From assembly GCA_000209465.1 (NCBI GenBank), contig GL890600.1:1-49412 (forward strand): a DNA stretch of 49,412 nt, written 5' to 3'. Both the position numbers and the translations under genes were made by a program. The DNA comes from Lachnospiraceae oral taxon 107 str. F0167 (GTDB lineage: Bacteria; Bacillota; Clostridia; Lachnospirales; Lachnospiraceae). Positions 25,293 through 34,076 of this stretch are shown piece by piece; position 1 is the first letter of the stretch; each line of letters opens with the position of its first letter. The notes below the pieces were generated by a model, which was given only the letters and a program-made list of their open reading frames with translations, ran no database searches and was not told where the DNA came from.

Positions 25293-26195
25293 ATGTTTAC
25301 AGCATTAGTGGGCGCCATTGCTCAAGGCATACTTTGGGGTGCAATGGTTCTTGGGGTATATATTACCTATAAATTACTTAATATAGCCGATTTGACGGCG
25401 GACGGAAGTTTCGCTTTCGGAGGCTGTGTATGTGCGGTAATGATTGTAAATTTTAAAATGAATCCTTTACTTGCACTTGTTTTTGCAACATTTGCGGGTA
25501 TGCTTGCAGGTTTTGTTACCGGAGCATTGCATACAATATTTGAAATACCCGCAATACTTGCAGGTATTCTTACACAGATATCTCTTTGGTCTATAAACCT
25601 TAGGGTAATGGGAAAGAGTAATATACCTCTTTTAAAGACAGATACAATTTTTTCATGGCTCACAGATGCTACAGGTGTCGATAATGCCGTATCGGGTGTT
25701 ATACTCGGAGGTATTATTATAGTATTTATTATAATTATTTTATATTGGTTTTTCGGAACGGAGCTTGGTTCATCACTTAGAGCAACGGGAAATAATGAAG
25801 CAATGATTAGAGCTTTGGGAGTAAATACAGGTTATGCAAAACTGCTTGCTTTGATAATCAGTAACGGACTTATAGGACTTTCCGGAGGTCTTATAGTTCA
25901 GAGTCAGAAGTATGCGGATATCAATGCCGGAACAGGTGCTATTGTAATAGGGCTTGCCGCAATAGTTATAGGAGAGGTGGTAATCGGAAAAGTAATATCT
26001 TTCTGGATGAAACTTTTGGCAGCTGTTGTCGGCTCTATTGTCTACTTTGTTATAAGGAGTATTGTATTGCAGCTTGGCATGGACGCAAATGATATGAAGA
26101 TGCTTTCGGCAATAATAGTTGCATTGGCACTTGCAGTACCGGTAATGAGTGCTAAAATAAAGGCAAACAGAGCCTATTCACCAAAGGGGGAATAA
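25293..26195 (+). CDS. ABC transporter permease (COG4120, TrpY-like)
   Basis: This is a 300-residue permease with about eight to nine hydrophobic helices, of the BPD_transp_2/LivH-like COG4120 family that pairs with COG2984 binding proteins. The segments YITYKLLNIADLTADGSFAFGG and GSSLRATGNNEAMIRALGVN are characteristic; the latter is the cytoplasmic coupling loop that contacts the ATPase. GGAGG lies 8 bases before the ATG. The ATPase gene follows after 1 base. Confidence 0.92.
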   Translation: MFTALVGAIAQGILWGAMVLGVYITYKLLNIADLTADGSFAFGGCVCAVMIVNFKMNPLLALVFATFAGMLAGFVTGALHTIFEIPAILAGILTQISLWSINLRVMGKSNIPLLKTDTIFSWLTDATGVDNAVSGVILGGIIIVFIIIILYWFFGTELGSSLRATGNNEAMIRALGVNTGYAKLLALIISNGLIGLSGGLIVQSQKYADINAGTGAIVIGLAAIVIGEVVIGKVISFWMKLLAAVVGSIVYFVIRSIVLQLGMDANDMKMLSAIIVALALAVPVMSAKIKANRAYSPKGE

Positions 26196-26196
26196 G

Positions 26197-26994
26197 ATGT
26201 TAGAGATTTTAAATGTCAGTAAAACCTTTAATAAAGGTACTATAAATGAAAAGAAAGCTTTAAACAAATTATCCCTGCATCTAAATCCGGGTGATTTTGT
26301 AACAATAATCGGCGGAAACGGTGCGGGTAAGTCCACCATGCTGAATATGGTTGCCGGAGTATATCCTATTGACGGAGGCAGGATTATAATAGACGGAGTG
26401 GATATTTCCAGAATGCCTGAGTATAAGAGAGCAAAATATATCGGCAGAGTTTTTCAAGATCCTATGATGGGCACCAGTGCAGGAATGCAGATAGATGAAA
26501 ATTTGGCTCTTGCTTTTAGAAGAGGGGATTCAAGGGGATTGTCCTGGGGTATTAAAAGGACAGAAAAAGAGCTTTATAAGGAGATACTTGCAAAACTTGG
26601 ACTTGGACTTCAGACCAGAATGACCTCAAAGGTTGGGCTTTTATCCGGAGGACAAAGACAGGCACTTACACTTTTGATGGCAACATTAAAAAAGCCCAAG
26701 CTTTTATTACTTGATGAGCATACAGCCGCACTTGATCCGCAGACTGCAAAGACCGTTTTAGATCTTACAAAGCAGATAGTGGATGAACAAAAGCTTACAG
26801 CAATGATGGTAACTCATAATATGAAGGATGCTCTGAGTATAGGAAACAGGCTTATAATGATGCATTCGGGAAGAGTTATTTATGATGTAAGCGGAGAGGA
26901 AAAGAAAAGTCTTAAGGTGGAGGATCTTTTAAGAAAGTTTGAAGAGGCAAGCGGCGGAGAGTTTGCCAATGACAGAATGATGTTAGCAAATTAG
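26197..26994 (+). CDS. ABC transporter ATP-binding protein (COG1101, TrpZ-like)
   Basis: This is the 265-residue motor subunit of the importer. Walker A GGNGAGKSTMLN, signature LLSGGQRQALTLLMA, Walker B LLLLDEHTAALDP and the H-loop histidine in MVTHNM are all intact. The signature is LSGGQ as normal. The D-loop and H-loop spacing is standard. It completes a binding protein-permease-ATPase set, so the importer looks functional. GGGGAATAAG ahead of the ATG overlaps the permease end. Confidence 0.94.
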   Translation: MLEILNVSKTFNKGTINEKKALNKLSLHLNPGDFVTIIGGNGAGKSTMLNMVAGVYPIDGGRIIIDGVDISRMPEYKRAKYIGRVFQDPMMGTSAGMQIDENLALAFRRGDSRGLSWGIKRTEKELYKEILAKLGLGLQTRMTSKVGLLSGGQRQALTLLMATLKKPKLLLLDEHTAALDPQTAKTVLDLTKQIVDEQKLTAMMVTHNMKDALSIGNRLIMMHSGRVIYDVSGEEKKSLKVEDLLRKFEEASGGEFANDRMMLAN

Positions 26995-27015
26995 TACAAC
27001 GAAACGGAGGGGACT

Positions 27016-27648
27016 ATGGATAAGAAACTTATTATCACCATAAACAGAGAATATGGAAGCGGTGGAAGAATAATAGGGCAGAAACTGTCGGAGAAACTTG
27101 GAATACCATATTATGATGATGAAATAATAAAAATGGCATCCGAACATTCGGCTGTAGGAGAACAATACTTCAGAATGAATGATGAAAGGCCCGGCAATAA
27201 TATATTACAAAGAATAATCGGTGGAATAAAAAATGCAAATAATAAGCCGTCCATAGGAGATGATATAGTTTCACCCGACAATCTTTTCAGATTTGAAAGT
27301 GAAGTTATCAGGGAATTGGTGGCAAATGAATCCTGTATATTGATAGGAAGATGCTCCAATTTTGTACTGAGTTCGGCAGGAGAAGAGGATTTTATATCAC
27401 TCTTTGTATATGCCGACCTTTCCAAAAAAGTAGACAGAGTTATGGAAGTTGACGGAGTGGATGCCAAGGAGGCACTTAGAAGGGTGCAAAGAAATAACAG
27501 GATCAGAAAAGAGTATTATAAATATTATACCGGTGAAGAATGGGATGATATGACACATTATGATCTTCCGCTTAATACATCAAAGATAACACTTGATCAG
27601 GGTGTGGATCTGGTACTTGAATATTTAAAGATTAGAGGTAAAAAATAA
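27016..27648 (+). CDS. Cytidylate kinase-like P-loop protein
   Basis: This is a 210-residue P-loop kinase of the Cytidylate_kin2 family. The N-terminus ITINREYGSGGRIIGQKLSEKLGIPYYD is its hallmark, with REYGSGG replacing the usual Walker A GxxGxGKS/T. The family is related to CMP kinase but substrate is not established for most members. GGAGGGG lies upstream of the ATG. It follows the ABC operon by 21 bases and precedes citrate synthase by 1 base. Confidence 0.88.
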   Translation: MDKKLIITINREYGSGGRIIGQKLSEKLGIPYYDDEIIKMASEHSAVGEQYFRMNDERPGNNILQRIIGGIKNANNKPSIGDDIVSPDNLFRFESEVIRELVANESCILIGRCSNFVLSSAGEEDFISLFVYADLSKKVDRVMEVDGVDAKEALRRVQRNNRIRKEYYKYYTGEEWDDMTHYDLPLNTSKITLDQGVDLVLEYLKIRGKK

Positions 27649-27649
27649 T

Positions 27650-28990
27650 ATGATAGATAATCACAGCTTTTTGGCACAGGAATTCGGTAAGAGCCAAAAC
27701 TATAATGAAATCAAGAACAGCCTTTTTAGCGAATACAATGTTAAAAAAGGACTTAGAAATGAAGACGGGACAGGAGTAAGAGTAGGGCTTACAAAGGTAT
27801 CCGATGTAGTTGGCTATGATATAGTAGACGGTGTAAAAACAAATGTTGACGGTAAATTATACTATAGAGGATATAGCTTAAACGATCTGGTAAACGGCAG
27901 TGCCAAATCCACCAGGGGCTATGAGGAAGTGATGTTTTTACTTTTATTCGGTTTCCTGCCAAATAAAATGGAACTTGATAATTTCTCAAAGGCATTCAGA
28001 AGTATGTATACTTTGCCGAATGATTTTTTCGAGAGTGTTTTATTAAGAAATCCGGGCAAAAATTTGATGAATGTGCTTCAAAATGCTGTGTTAACTCTCT
28101 ATAATTATGATGACGAACCTGACAATGTGGATGTATACTCCACATTAGTTAAGGGGCTTAGAATATCGGCATTTTTACCTGTGATTATGTGTTATGCTTA
28201 TCAGGCAAAGAGACATTGCTTTTATAATGACAGCCTTATAATACATTATCCTGATGCCAAGCTTTCAATGGCTGAAAATATCTTGCAAATGCTAAGAGTT
28301 GATCAGAAATTTTCAAAAAATGAGGCTGCACTCCTTGATACAATACTCGTTTTACATGCGGATCATGGTGGCGGAAACAACTCAACATTTACCAATGTGG
28401 TGGTATCATCCACAGGCACTGATATTTATTCTACTATAGCCGCATCCATAGGTTCATTAAAAGGACCAAAGCATGGCGGTGCAAATATCTCGGTTGTAAA
28501 GATGATGCAGGCAATTAAGGATGAAATAGGAATAACCACAGATGAGAAAAAAATAAGAAATATTGCAAACAGACTGCTTGATAAAGATTTCTTTGATTGC
28601 AGCGGATTGGTATATGGATTCGGACATGCGGTTTATACTATAACAGATCCGAGAGCGGAACTTTTAAGAGAATACTGTGAGAGTGTGGCAAAGGATAAGG
28701 GAAGACTTGAGGAATATCATTTCTATGAGGAATTTGAAAAGACTGTAAAAAAGGTCGTGTTTGAAAGAAAGGGAAATACTATTTCTTCAAATGTAGATTT
28801 GTATTCAGGTTTTGCCTATGATATGCTTGGAATCCCTGAGGATTTATATACCCCATTATTTGTTATAGCAAGAAATATAGGCTGGGTGGCACATAATGTG
28901 GAAAACAAATTATATGACGGTAGAATAATGAGACCTGCAACCAAGTATGTAGGAGAGTTACACGAATATATCTCATTTAAAGACAGATAA
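27650..28990 (+). CDS. gltA: Citrate synthase (citrate/2-methylcitrate synthase family)
   Basis: This 446-residue enzyme condenses oxaloacetate with acetyl-CoA. Catalytic residues are visible: His of GPKHGGANIS, His of GFGHAVYTITDPRA and Asp of NVDLYSGF. The N-terminal extension before GLRNEDGTGV is typical of clostridial-type citrate synthases. No aconitase or isocitrate dehydrogenase gene is next to it, so the pathway use (glutamate synthesis by an incomplete cycle, or otherwise) is inferred. It begins 1 base after the kinase-like gene, so the two are translated together. Confidence 0.95.
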   Translation: MIDNHSFLAQEFGKSQNYNEIKNSLFSEYNVKKGLRNEDGTGVRVGLTKVSDVVGYDIVDGVKTNVDGKLYYRGYSLNDLVNGSAKSTRGYEEVMFLLLFGFLPNKMELDNFSKAFRSMYTLPNDFFESVLLRNPGKNLMNVLQNAVLTLYNYDDEPDNVDVYSTLVKGLRISAFLPVIMCYAYQAKRHCFYNDSLIIHYPDAKLSMAENILQMLRVDQKFSKNEAALLDTILVLHADHGGGNNSTFTNVVVSSTGTDIYSTIAASIGSLKGPKHGGANISVVKMMQAIKDEIGITTDEKKIRNIANRLLDKDFFDCSGLVYGFGHAVYTITDPRAELLREYCESVAKDKGRLEEYHFYEEFEKTVKKVVFERKGNTISSNVDLYSGFAYDMLGIPEDLYTPLFVIARNIGWVAHNVENKLYDGRIMRPATKYVGELHEYISFKDR

Positions 28991-29015
28991 AAAGAGGCCC
29001 GTGGCCTCTTTATTT
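28991..29015. terminator. Bidirectional terminator between citrate synthase and minus-strand gene
   Basis: AAAGAGGCC (28991-28999) pairs with GGCCTCTTT (29003-29011) around CGT. A-rich left side and T-rich right side serve both convergent genes. Confidence 0.85.
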
Positions 29016-29609
29016 CTTTTTGGAATTATTTTTAGAATCACTCTCAAGGATATCATCTATTTTCTGTGCGAGATCTTTCTTATCTTCATCAGAATCCATC
29101 TCATAGAATTCAACTTCTACATCCGAATCGATATCACTTTCCCTTTCATCAGGTCTTTTATCCGATTTTTCGATTTTTTCTTTAGCCTTTTCGATAATAG
29201 GTGTAGCGGCAGCTTTAGCCTTATCTACAACAGGCTCAACGCTTGATTTAGCCTTTTTAAAGATAGGCTTTGCGCTGTCCTTTGCCACATCACCGGCAGC
29301 CGAAACATTGTCGCTTATAATGCTTGCCACATCCTTAAGCATTTCCTTGGCTGCACTTGCCATACCCTTTGCGCTGTTTGCAGTGTCCTTTGCAGCTGTA
29401 ACAAACTCGTCTGTAGTTGACTTAAGAGCTGTATATTTTCTATTTATAGGGGCATCATTTCTTTTACTTTCAGGAATCTCTGATTCAAATTCCTTGAACT
29501 CACCCTCTAATTCTTTCTGATATTCTTTATACTTTAGCATATATGACACTCCGGCTGCCGCAGCACCTGCAACAGTTGCTAAAAACATTAATTTTTTTAA
29601 ACCTGCCAT
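29010..29609 (-). CDS. Ala/Lys-rich membrane-anchored protein (YtxH-like)
   Basis: This is a 199-residue protein with one N-terminal hydrophobic helix (~5-24, LMFLATVAGAAAAGVSYML), followed by a long charged part. Residues ~55-150 are amphipathic helix repeats rich in Ala/Lys/Asp/Glu (KDTANSAKGMASAAKEML type); the C-terminus is strongly acidic then Lys-rich. This composition resembles YtxH-type and LEA/CsbD-type stress proteins. The start at 29609 has an AGGAGG site; a longer frame beginning at 29672 is unlikely. No specific function can be assigned. Its repeats resemble in style those of the gene at 49046. Confidence 0.85.
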   Translation of the reverse strand: MAGLKKLMFLATVAGAAAAGVSYMLKYKEYQKELEGEFKEFESEIPESKRNDAPINRKYTALKSTTDEFVTAAKDTANSAKGMASAAKEMLKDVASIISDNVSAAGDVAKDSAKPIFKKAKSSVEPVVDKAKAAATPIIEKAKEKIEKSDKRPDERESDIDSDVEVEFYEMDSDEDKKDLAQKIDDILESDSKNNSKKK

Positions 29610-29686
29610 AATATCCTCCTTTACAATATTGGTAATTACAGTGTAATATCTATTTATAAAAAGTACAAGCATTATTTGGAGAGTTT

Positions 29687-31369
29687 ATGAAAAAAATACT
29701 ATGTTTATCGATTTATATACCGGGATTTATTATAATTGCGTATATTCAAAGTTTATATGTAAAAATGGGGACGCTAAATACCGGGGATTCATTTTTAAAT
29801 AGTATATATCTTATTTTAACGGTGACATTTTTTATTGTTTTATTGCTTTCAGGTATATATTTGGGTTTCACAAAACTTAGTCTTGTAAAAATATATCCTG
29901 TAGTAATGCTTATATTTGGACTTGCTTATATGTTTGTATTTCCTGTTATGTCCGCACCGGATGAGATAGCACATTTTATTTCAGCCTATAAAATTTCAAA
30001 TAAGATTTTGGGAGAGCAGGCAACGGTAAAAGACGGTCATGTGATAGTAAGAGCAAGAGATTTATGGATTGAAGATGTAGACGGGAATTATACTTTTGAT
30101 GAAAAAAAGAGTATGGAAGAGGGAGTTTTGATACCGAATGGAGGAAGTTATGGGAAAATTATTTCAAGCAAACTGGAAGAGGCTTCTTATAAAGTTTTTT
30201 ATGGGGAAGGGAATAGCCGCAGCAGTAATAATTATATTAGTTTTAGCGGGAAAGATTATAAAAAAGCCCAGTCATTACATTCACCTGTAAATACAATACC
30301 GAGTGTATATTTTTTGCCGGCTCTGGGCATCAGTATAGCCAGAGTCTTAAACCTTAATACTTTATATCTTGTGTTGTTTGGAAGAATGGCAAATCTGCTT
30401 TTATTTATAGTACTTGGAACTTTGGGAATATATTTTCTTCCAAAATTTAAAGAGTTTGTTTTTTTGGTGAGCCTGCTTCCCACCACATTGGAATTGGCAT
30501 CATCATATTCATATGATGCGGTCATGATTTCAAGTATGATTTTTTTTGTATCCTATGTTTTTTATCTTGTACATGAAAAAAGCAGCTTTAATATAAAGGA
30601 TTTGATTATAGTATCAATTATTGCGGGATTTGTACTGCCATGTAAGATGGTATATTTTCCGGTTTTATTGCTGCTTTTTACAATACCTATGTATAAATTT
30701 AAGCTTAGAGGAGAGGTTGACGGCAAAATAAAAAAAGAAAATGCCATATTTTATCTTTTCAGTGCGACTGTGGTGCTTTTATCATGGGTATTTGCAATGT
30801 ATCTGATAAACAGGTCTGCTGTAATCGGATATTCAACCGGAAGTACCTCAAGCCTTGAGTGGGCGGGAGAGGAAAGCTATACAATAAGTTATTTATTACA
30901 TAATAAATTTAAGGCAGTAAAGCTTTTTTATAATACTATTATTTTGCAGCTTGAATACTACCATCAAACAATGCTTGGGTTTTATATGGGGCATGCGGAT
31001 GAAGTAATAGGAATACCATATATAGGATTTTTGGCACTCAATATAGGTTTGATACTTTCACTTTTTGGAGACGGGGAGGAGATATTTCTTACAGCCAAAG
31101 AAAAGATACTTAGCAGCATCAGTATGCTCTTTGTTATTTTTCTTGTTCTGTTGTCTATGCTTATTGCATGGACTCCGATAAGTTCCGAGTTTATTAAGGG
31201 AGTCAGCGGAAGATATTTTATTCCTATATTATTGCCCATACTGTTGATATTAAAAAATAATAAGATAATAATAAAAAATGATATAAGAAGAAATATTATA
31301 TTGCTGTTTATCTTTATAAATACTGTATCCTTACTGAAAATATTTAGTACGGTGTGTATAAGATTGTAA
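29687..31369 (+). CDS. DUF2142-family polytopic membrane protein (GT-C-like)
   Basis: This 560-residue integral membrane protein has about 11-13 helices. After the first helices, the SAPDEIAHFISAYKI motif (residues ~92-106) is the DUF2142 signature; a D/E pair in the first outside loop is the catalytic feature of GT-C glycosyltransferases that use polyprenyl-phosphate sugars. It likely transfers a sugar outside the membrane. It starts the surface-glycan locus. It has no terminator after it, but a promoter-like region precedes the next gene. Confidence 0.85.
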   Translation: MKKILCLSIYIPGFIIIAYIQSLYVKMGTLNTGDSFLNSIYLILTVTFFIVLLLSGIYLGFTKLSLVKIYPVVMLIFGLAYMFVFPVMSAPDEIAHFISAYKISNKILGEQATVKDGHVIVRARDLWIEDVDGNYTFDEKKSMEEGVLIPNGGSYGKIISSKLEEASYKVFYGEGNSRSSNNYISFSGKDYKKAQSLHSPVNTIPSVYFLPALGISIARVLNLNTLYLVLFGRMANLLLFIVLGTLGIYFLPKFKEFVFLVSLLPTTLELASSYSYDAVMISSMIFFVSYVFYLVHEKSSFNIKDLIIVSIIAGFVLPCKMVYFPVLLLLFTIPMYKFKLRGEVDGKIKKENAIFYLFSATVVLLSWVFAMYLINRSAVIGYSTGSTSSLEWAGEESYTISYLLHNKFKAVKLFYNTIILQLEYYHQTMLGFYMGHADEVIGIPYIGFLALNIGLILSLFGDGEEIFLTAKEKILSSISMLFVIFLVLLSMLIAWTPISSEFIKGVSGRYFIPILLPILLILKNNKIIIKNDIRRNIILLFIFINTVSLLKIFSTVCIRL

Positions 31370-31419
31370 TAAAAACCAATTGGAGACTTACTATGTAAAT
31401 AAAAAAACCGTAAAAAAAA

Positions 31420-31451
31420 TTAACAAAGGATTTTGTTAAATAAGTTATAAT
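31420..31451 (+). promoter_or_regulatory. Palindrome and -10 box upstream of the DUF5722 gene
   Basis: TTAACAAA (31420-31427) and TTTGTTAA (31432-31439) form a perfect 8-bp inverted repeat directly before TATAAT (31446-31451). No good -35 is present at normal spacing, so the palindrome may be an operator or activator site. The gene starts at 31471. Confidence 0.55.
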
Positions 31452-31470
31452 ACATCAAGAAGGAGGCAAG

Positions 31471-33138
31471 ATGAAGAAGAAAAATTTAATAAAACTGGCG
31501 TCTGCATTTGCTATTGTAACAATGTTGGGATTTGGAATACATAATAAGGCATATGCCCTCGGTGCAACATCAAGCATTGAATCGGTAGTAATCGGTGCAG
31601 ATAAGGCAACAGTTGACATTACTATGAACAATTCAGGAGATATGGCAGGAACCGACGGCAATTTTTATCTTTTCGAATTACAGCCGTATGAGGACGGGAT
31701 AGGAAGCAGAAGCGATTATCTTGAGAAGATAAGTGCCGGAAATGTTAAAAAATCATATCAGTTGAATAAGGGCAGTGCAAACAGTAGGTTGTATAACAGC
31801 TATGTGGTAGCGGTATTTGACGGAACAAAATATATTGAAGTAAGTCCGCCTAAGTATATTACAAATCCTGAGGCGATTGCGGGTAATAACGATGCATATA
31901 AGACACAGGCATCTAAGAAGGGATTGCAAATCGAGCTGAAAATGCTTGATGACGCTTTTAATCTTGGAGTAAAGCATGCATCTACAAATATTGCCTTCAA
32001 TCAAATACTCGGTAACGGTATTGATTATAATTATAATGGCAAAACATACCATTTTAATAAGGCTGTTGTAGAAAGCTATGATAAGACAATAAGTGCATTT
32101 TCCGGAAAGGATATGACTGTTACGGCTATTATTCTAAACGGATATAATGAGGCACATCCTGAGCTTATGTATCCGAATATGCCAAGAAGAGACAGTATAT
32201 TCTACTATATGTTTAATGCATCATCAAAAGAGGGTGCGGAGACTACAGAGGCTATAGCTTCTTTCCTGGCTGAAAGATATAATGGAAAAGACAATAAGCA
32301 TGGCAAGGTTTCCAATTGGATAATAGGAAATGAGATAAATAACCAGCAGTGGAATTATGTTGGTGATATGGATGTAAGAAGTTATACCAAAAGATATGAG
32401 AAGGCATTCAGAATATTCTATAATGCAATCAAATCAACTTCTTCCACAGACAGAGTATTTTATTCATTGGACTATAACTGGAATAATGAAATAAACAATA
32501 AAAATAAATATGGCGGAAAGCAGATTGTAGACCATTTTAATTCTCTTGTGCTTGAGCATGGAGATATTGACTGGGGACTTGCATATCACCCGTATCCGGC
32601 ACCTATGACGGAGCCCGAGTTCTGGGATGACGGCGAAAAGACAGGATGGATAAAGGATAATTTTGATTCTCCTGTAATAAATTTTGCAAATCTGAATAAG
32701 CTTACAGATTATTTTGCACAGGATGCACTTAAAAAGCATGACGGTTCCGTAAGACATATAATGCTTACGGAGGAGGGATTTACAGCTACAAATCCTGAAA
32801 GAGGTAATATAGAGAATGAGCAGGCTGCGGCATTTGCATATTCATATTATCTGGTGGATTCAAATCCTTATATTGAAGCATATATATTAAGCCGCCAGGT
32901 GGATGCACCTCTTGAGGTAAGACATGGACTTTCTTTCGGACTTTGGACCTGCAGCATGAATGTCGGTGATGATATTCAGGCGGTATCCAAAAGAAAGCTG
33001 TGGACAGTATTCAGATATATTGATAAGTCCAAATACACTCTTGAAAATACCGATTTTGCAAAGAGTATCCTTGGTATAAGCAAGTGGCAGGAGCTGGTTC
33101 CAAACTTTAAGTGGACCGCACAGGAAAACAGAAGATAA
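31471..33138 (+). CDS. Secreted DUF5722 glycoside-hydrolase-like protein
   Basis: This 555-residue protein carries a Sec signal peptide (1-29, cut after AYA), then a short beta domain (~33-130), and a DUF5722 catalytic-type domain (~140-555). VKHASTNIAFNQILGNGIDYNYNGKTYHF is the family start block. The fold resembles a TIM-barrel glycosidase of clan GH-A: GNE at 286-288 (E288 as acid/base), HPYP at 373-376, LTEEGF with E434 as nucleophile. DUF5722 function is not established as far as I know. It sits inside a glycan-biosynthesis locus, so it may trim or remodel that polymer. AAGGAGG precedes the ATG. No sorting or anchor signal is seen. Confidence 0.87.
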   Translation: MKKKNLIKLASAFAIVTMLGFGIHNKAYALGATSSIESVVIGADKATVDITMNNSGDMAGTDGNFYLFELQPYEDGIGSRSDYLEKISAGNVKKSYQLNKGSANSRLYNSYVVAVFDGTKYIEVSPPKYITNPEAIAGNNDAYKTQASKKGLQIELKMLDDAFNLGVKHASTNIAFNQILGNGIDYNYNGKTYHFNKAVVESYDKTISAFSGKDMTVTAIILNGYNEAHPELMYPNMPRRDSIFYYMFNASSKEGAETTEAIASFLAERYNGKDNKHGKVSNWIIGNEINNQQWNYVGDMDVRSYTKRYEKAFRIFYNAIKSTSSTDRVFYSLDYNWNNEINNKNKYGGKQIVDHFNSLVLEHGDIDWGLAYHPYPAPMTEPEFWDDGEKTGWIKDNFDSPVINFANLNKLTDYFAQDALKKHDGSVRHIMLTEEGFTATNPERGNIENEQAAAFAYSYYLVDSNPYIEAYILSRQVDAPLEVRHGLSFGLWTCSMNVGDDIQAVSKRKLWTVFRYIDKSKYTLENTDFAKSILGISKWQELVPNFKWTAQENRR

Positions 33139-33146
33139 TTTTATCT

Positions 33147-33191
33147 AAAAAATCTATGAAAAGGGGAAATTAACTTTCATAGATTTTTTAT
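33147..33191 (+). terminator. Terminator after the DUF5722 gene
   Basis: AAAAAATCTATGAAA (33147-33161) pairs perfectly with TTTCATAGATTTTTT (33175-33189), ending in a T run. Confidence 0.85.
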
Positions 33192-33273
33192 TATTCTGTG
33201 TGCTGATGCAATAATATGCTTTTCATGTTATAATGGAATTCATTATAAATTAAACAGTAAAGACGGAGTCATT

Positions 33274-34068
33274 ATGAAACATACATTTGTTATTTGTGCA
33301 TATAAGGAATCGAAATTTCTGGAAAACTGTATAAAATCTTTGAAGGGACAGAATGTAAAATCCGATATAAGGATTGCTACATCCACACCAAATGAGTATA
33401 TCTATAATCTCGCAAACAAATATAATATAAAGGTCTATGTAAATGAGGGCAAAAAGCCTGAGAATGTGTCAAATATCGGATTTGACTGGCAATTTGCCTA
33501 TAATATTGCAAATACGCCTCTCGTGACCATTGCACATCAGGATGATATTTATTTAAAAAATTACACGGCAGATTTACTGAAGTACAAAAAGAAATATCCT
33601 GATATGACAGTTTTTACCACTTCATCAATTACATTAAAAAACGGCAGGATAAGGAAGTTCGGTAAGGTGGAAATTGTAAAAAAGATACTTAGACTGCCTC
33701 TTAGATGTAATGCTCTAAATAATATATCTTTTATAAAAAAACTCTCAATAACTTGTGGTAACCCGATAATAGCGCCAAGCTGTGCATATGATAAAAGATT
33801 ATGTCCAAAGGATCTTTTTTTATCTGATTTTAAGTTTGCACTGGATTGGGAATGCCTTTTAAAGTTGTCACAGACAGAGGGCAGATTTGTACTGTCTGAA
33901 AAGCCGGGAATATGTTACAGGATACATGACGGTGCCACCACCAAAAAGAGTATAATGGATAATTCAAGGCAGAAGGAGGAGAGCATAATGTTTGACAGAT
34001 TGCTGCCAAAGCCGATTGCAGGTATTTATAAAAAGATGTATCAAAATTCATATAAATCTTATTTTTAG
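33274..34068 (+). CDS. GT2 (GT-A fold) glycosyltransferase
   Basis: This is a 264-residue soluble glycosyltransferase. The N-terminus VICAYKESKFLENCIKSLKGQ is the usual nucleotide-sugar binding start, and the metal-binding DxD-equivalent is HQDD (D90-D91). An acceptor-side segment LDWECLLKLSQTEGRFV follows, as in family 2. No membrane segment is seen, so it works on the cytoplasmic face. GGAG precedes the ATG at 33274. It is followed 8 bases later by a membrane protein, making a pair. Confidence 0.9.
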   Translation: MKHTFVICAYKESKFLENCIKSLKGQNVKSDIRIATSTPNEYIYNLANKYNIKVYVNEGKKPENVSNIGFDWQFAYNIANTPLVTIAHQDDIYLKNYTADLLKYKKKYPDMTVFTTSSITLKNGRIRKFGKVEIVKKILRLPLRCNALNNISFIKKLSITCGNPIIAPSCAYDKRLCPKDLFLSDFKFALDWECLLKLSQTEGRFVLSEKPGICYRIHDGATTKKSIMDNSRQKEESIMFDRLLPKPIAGIYKKMYQNSYKSYF

Positions 34069-34076
34069 GGGGATAT

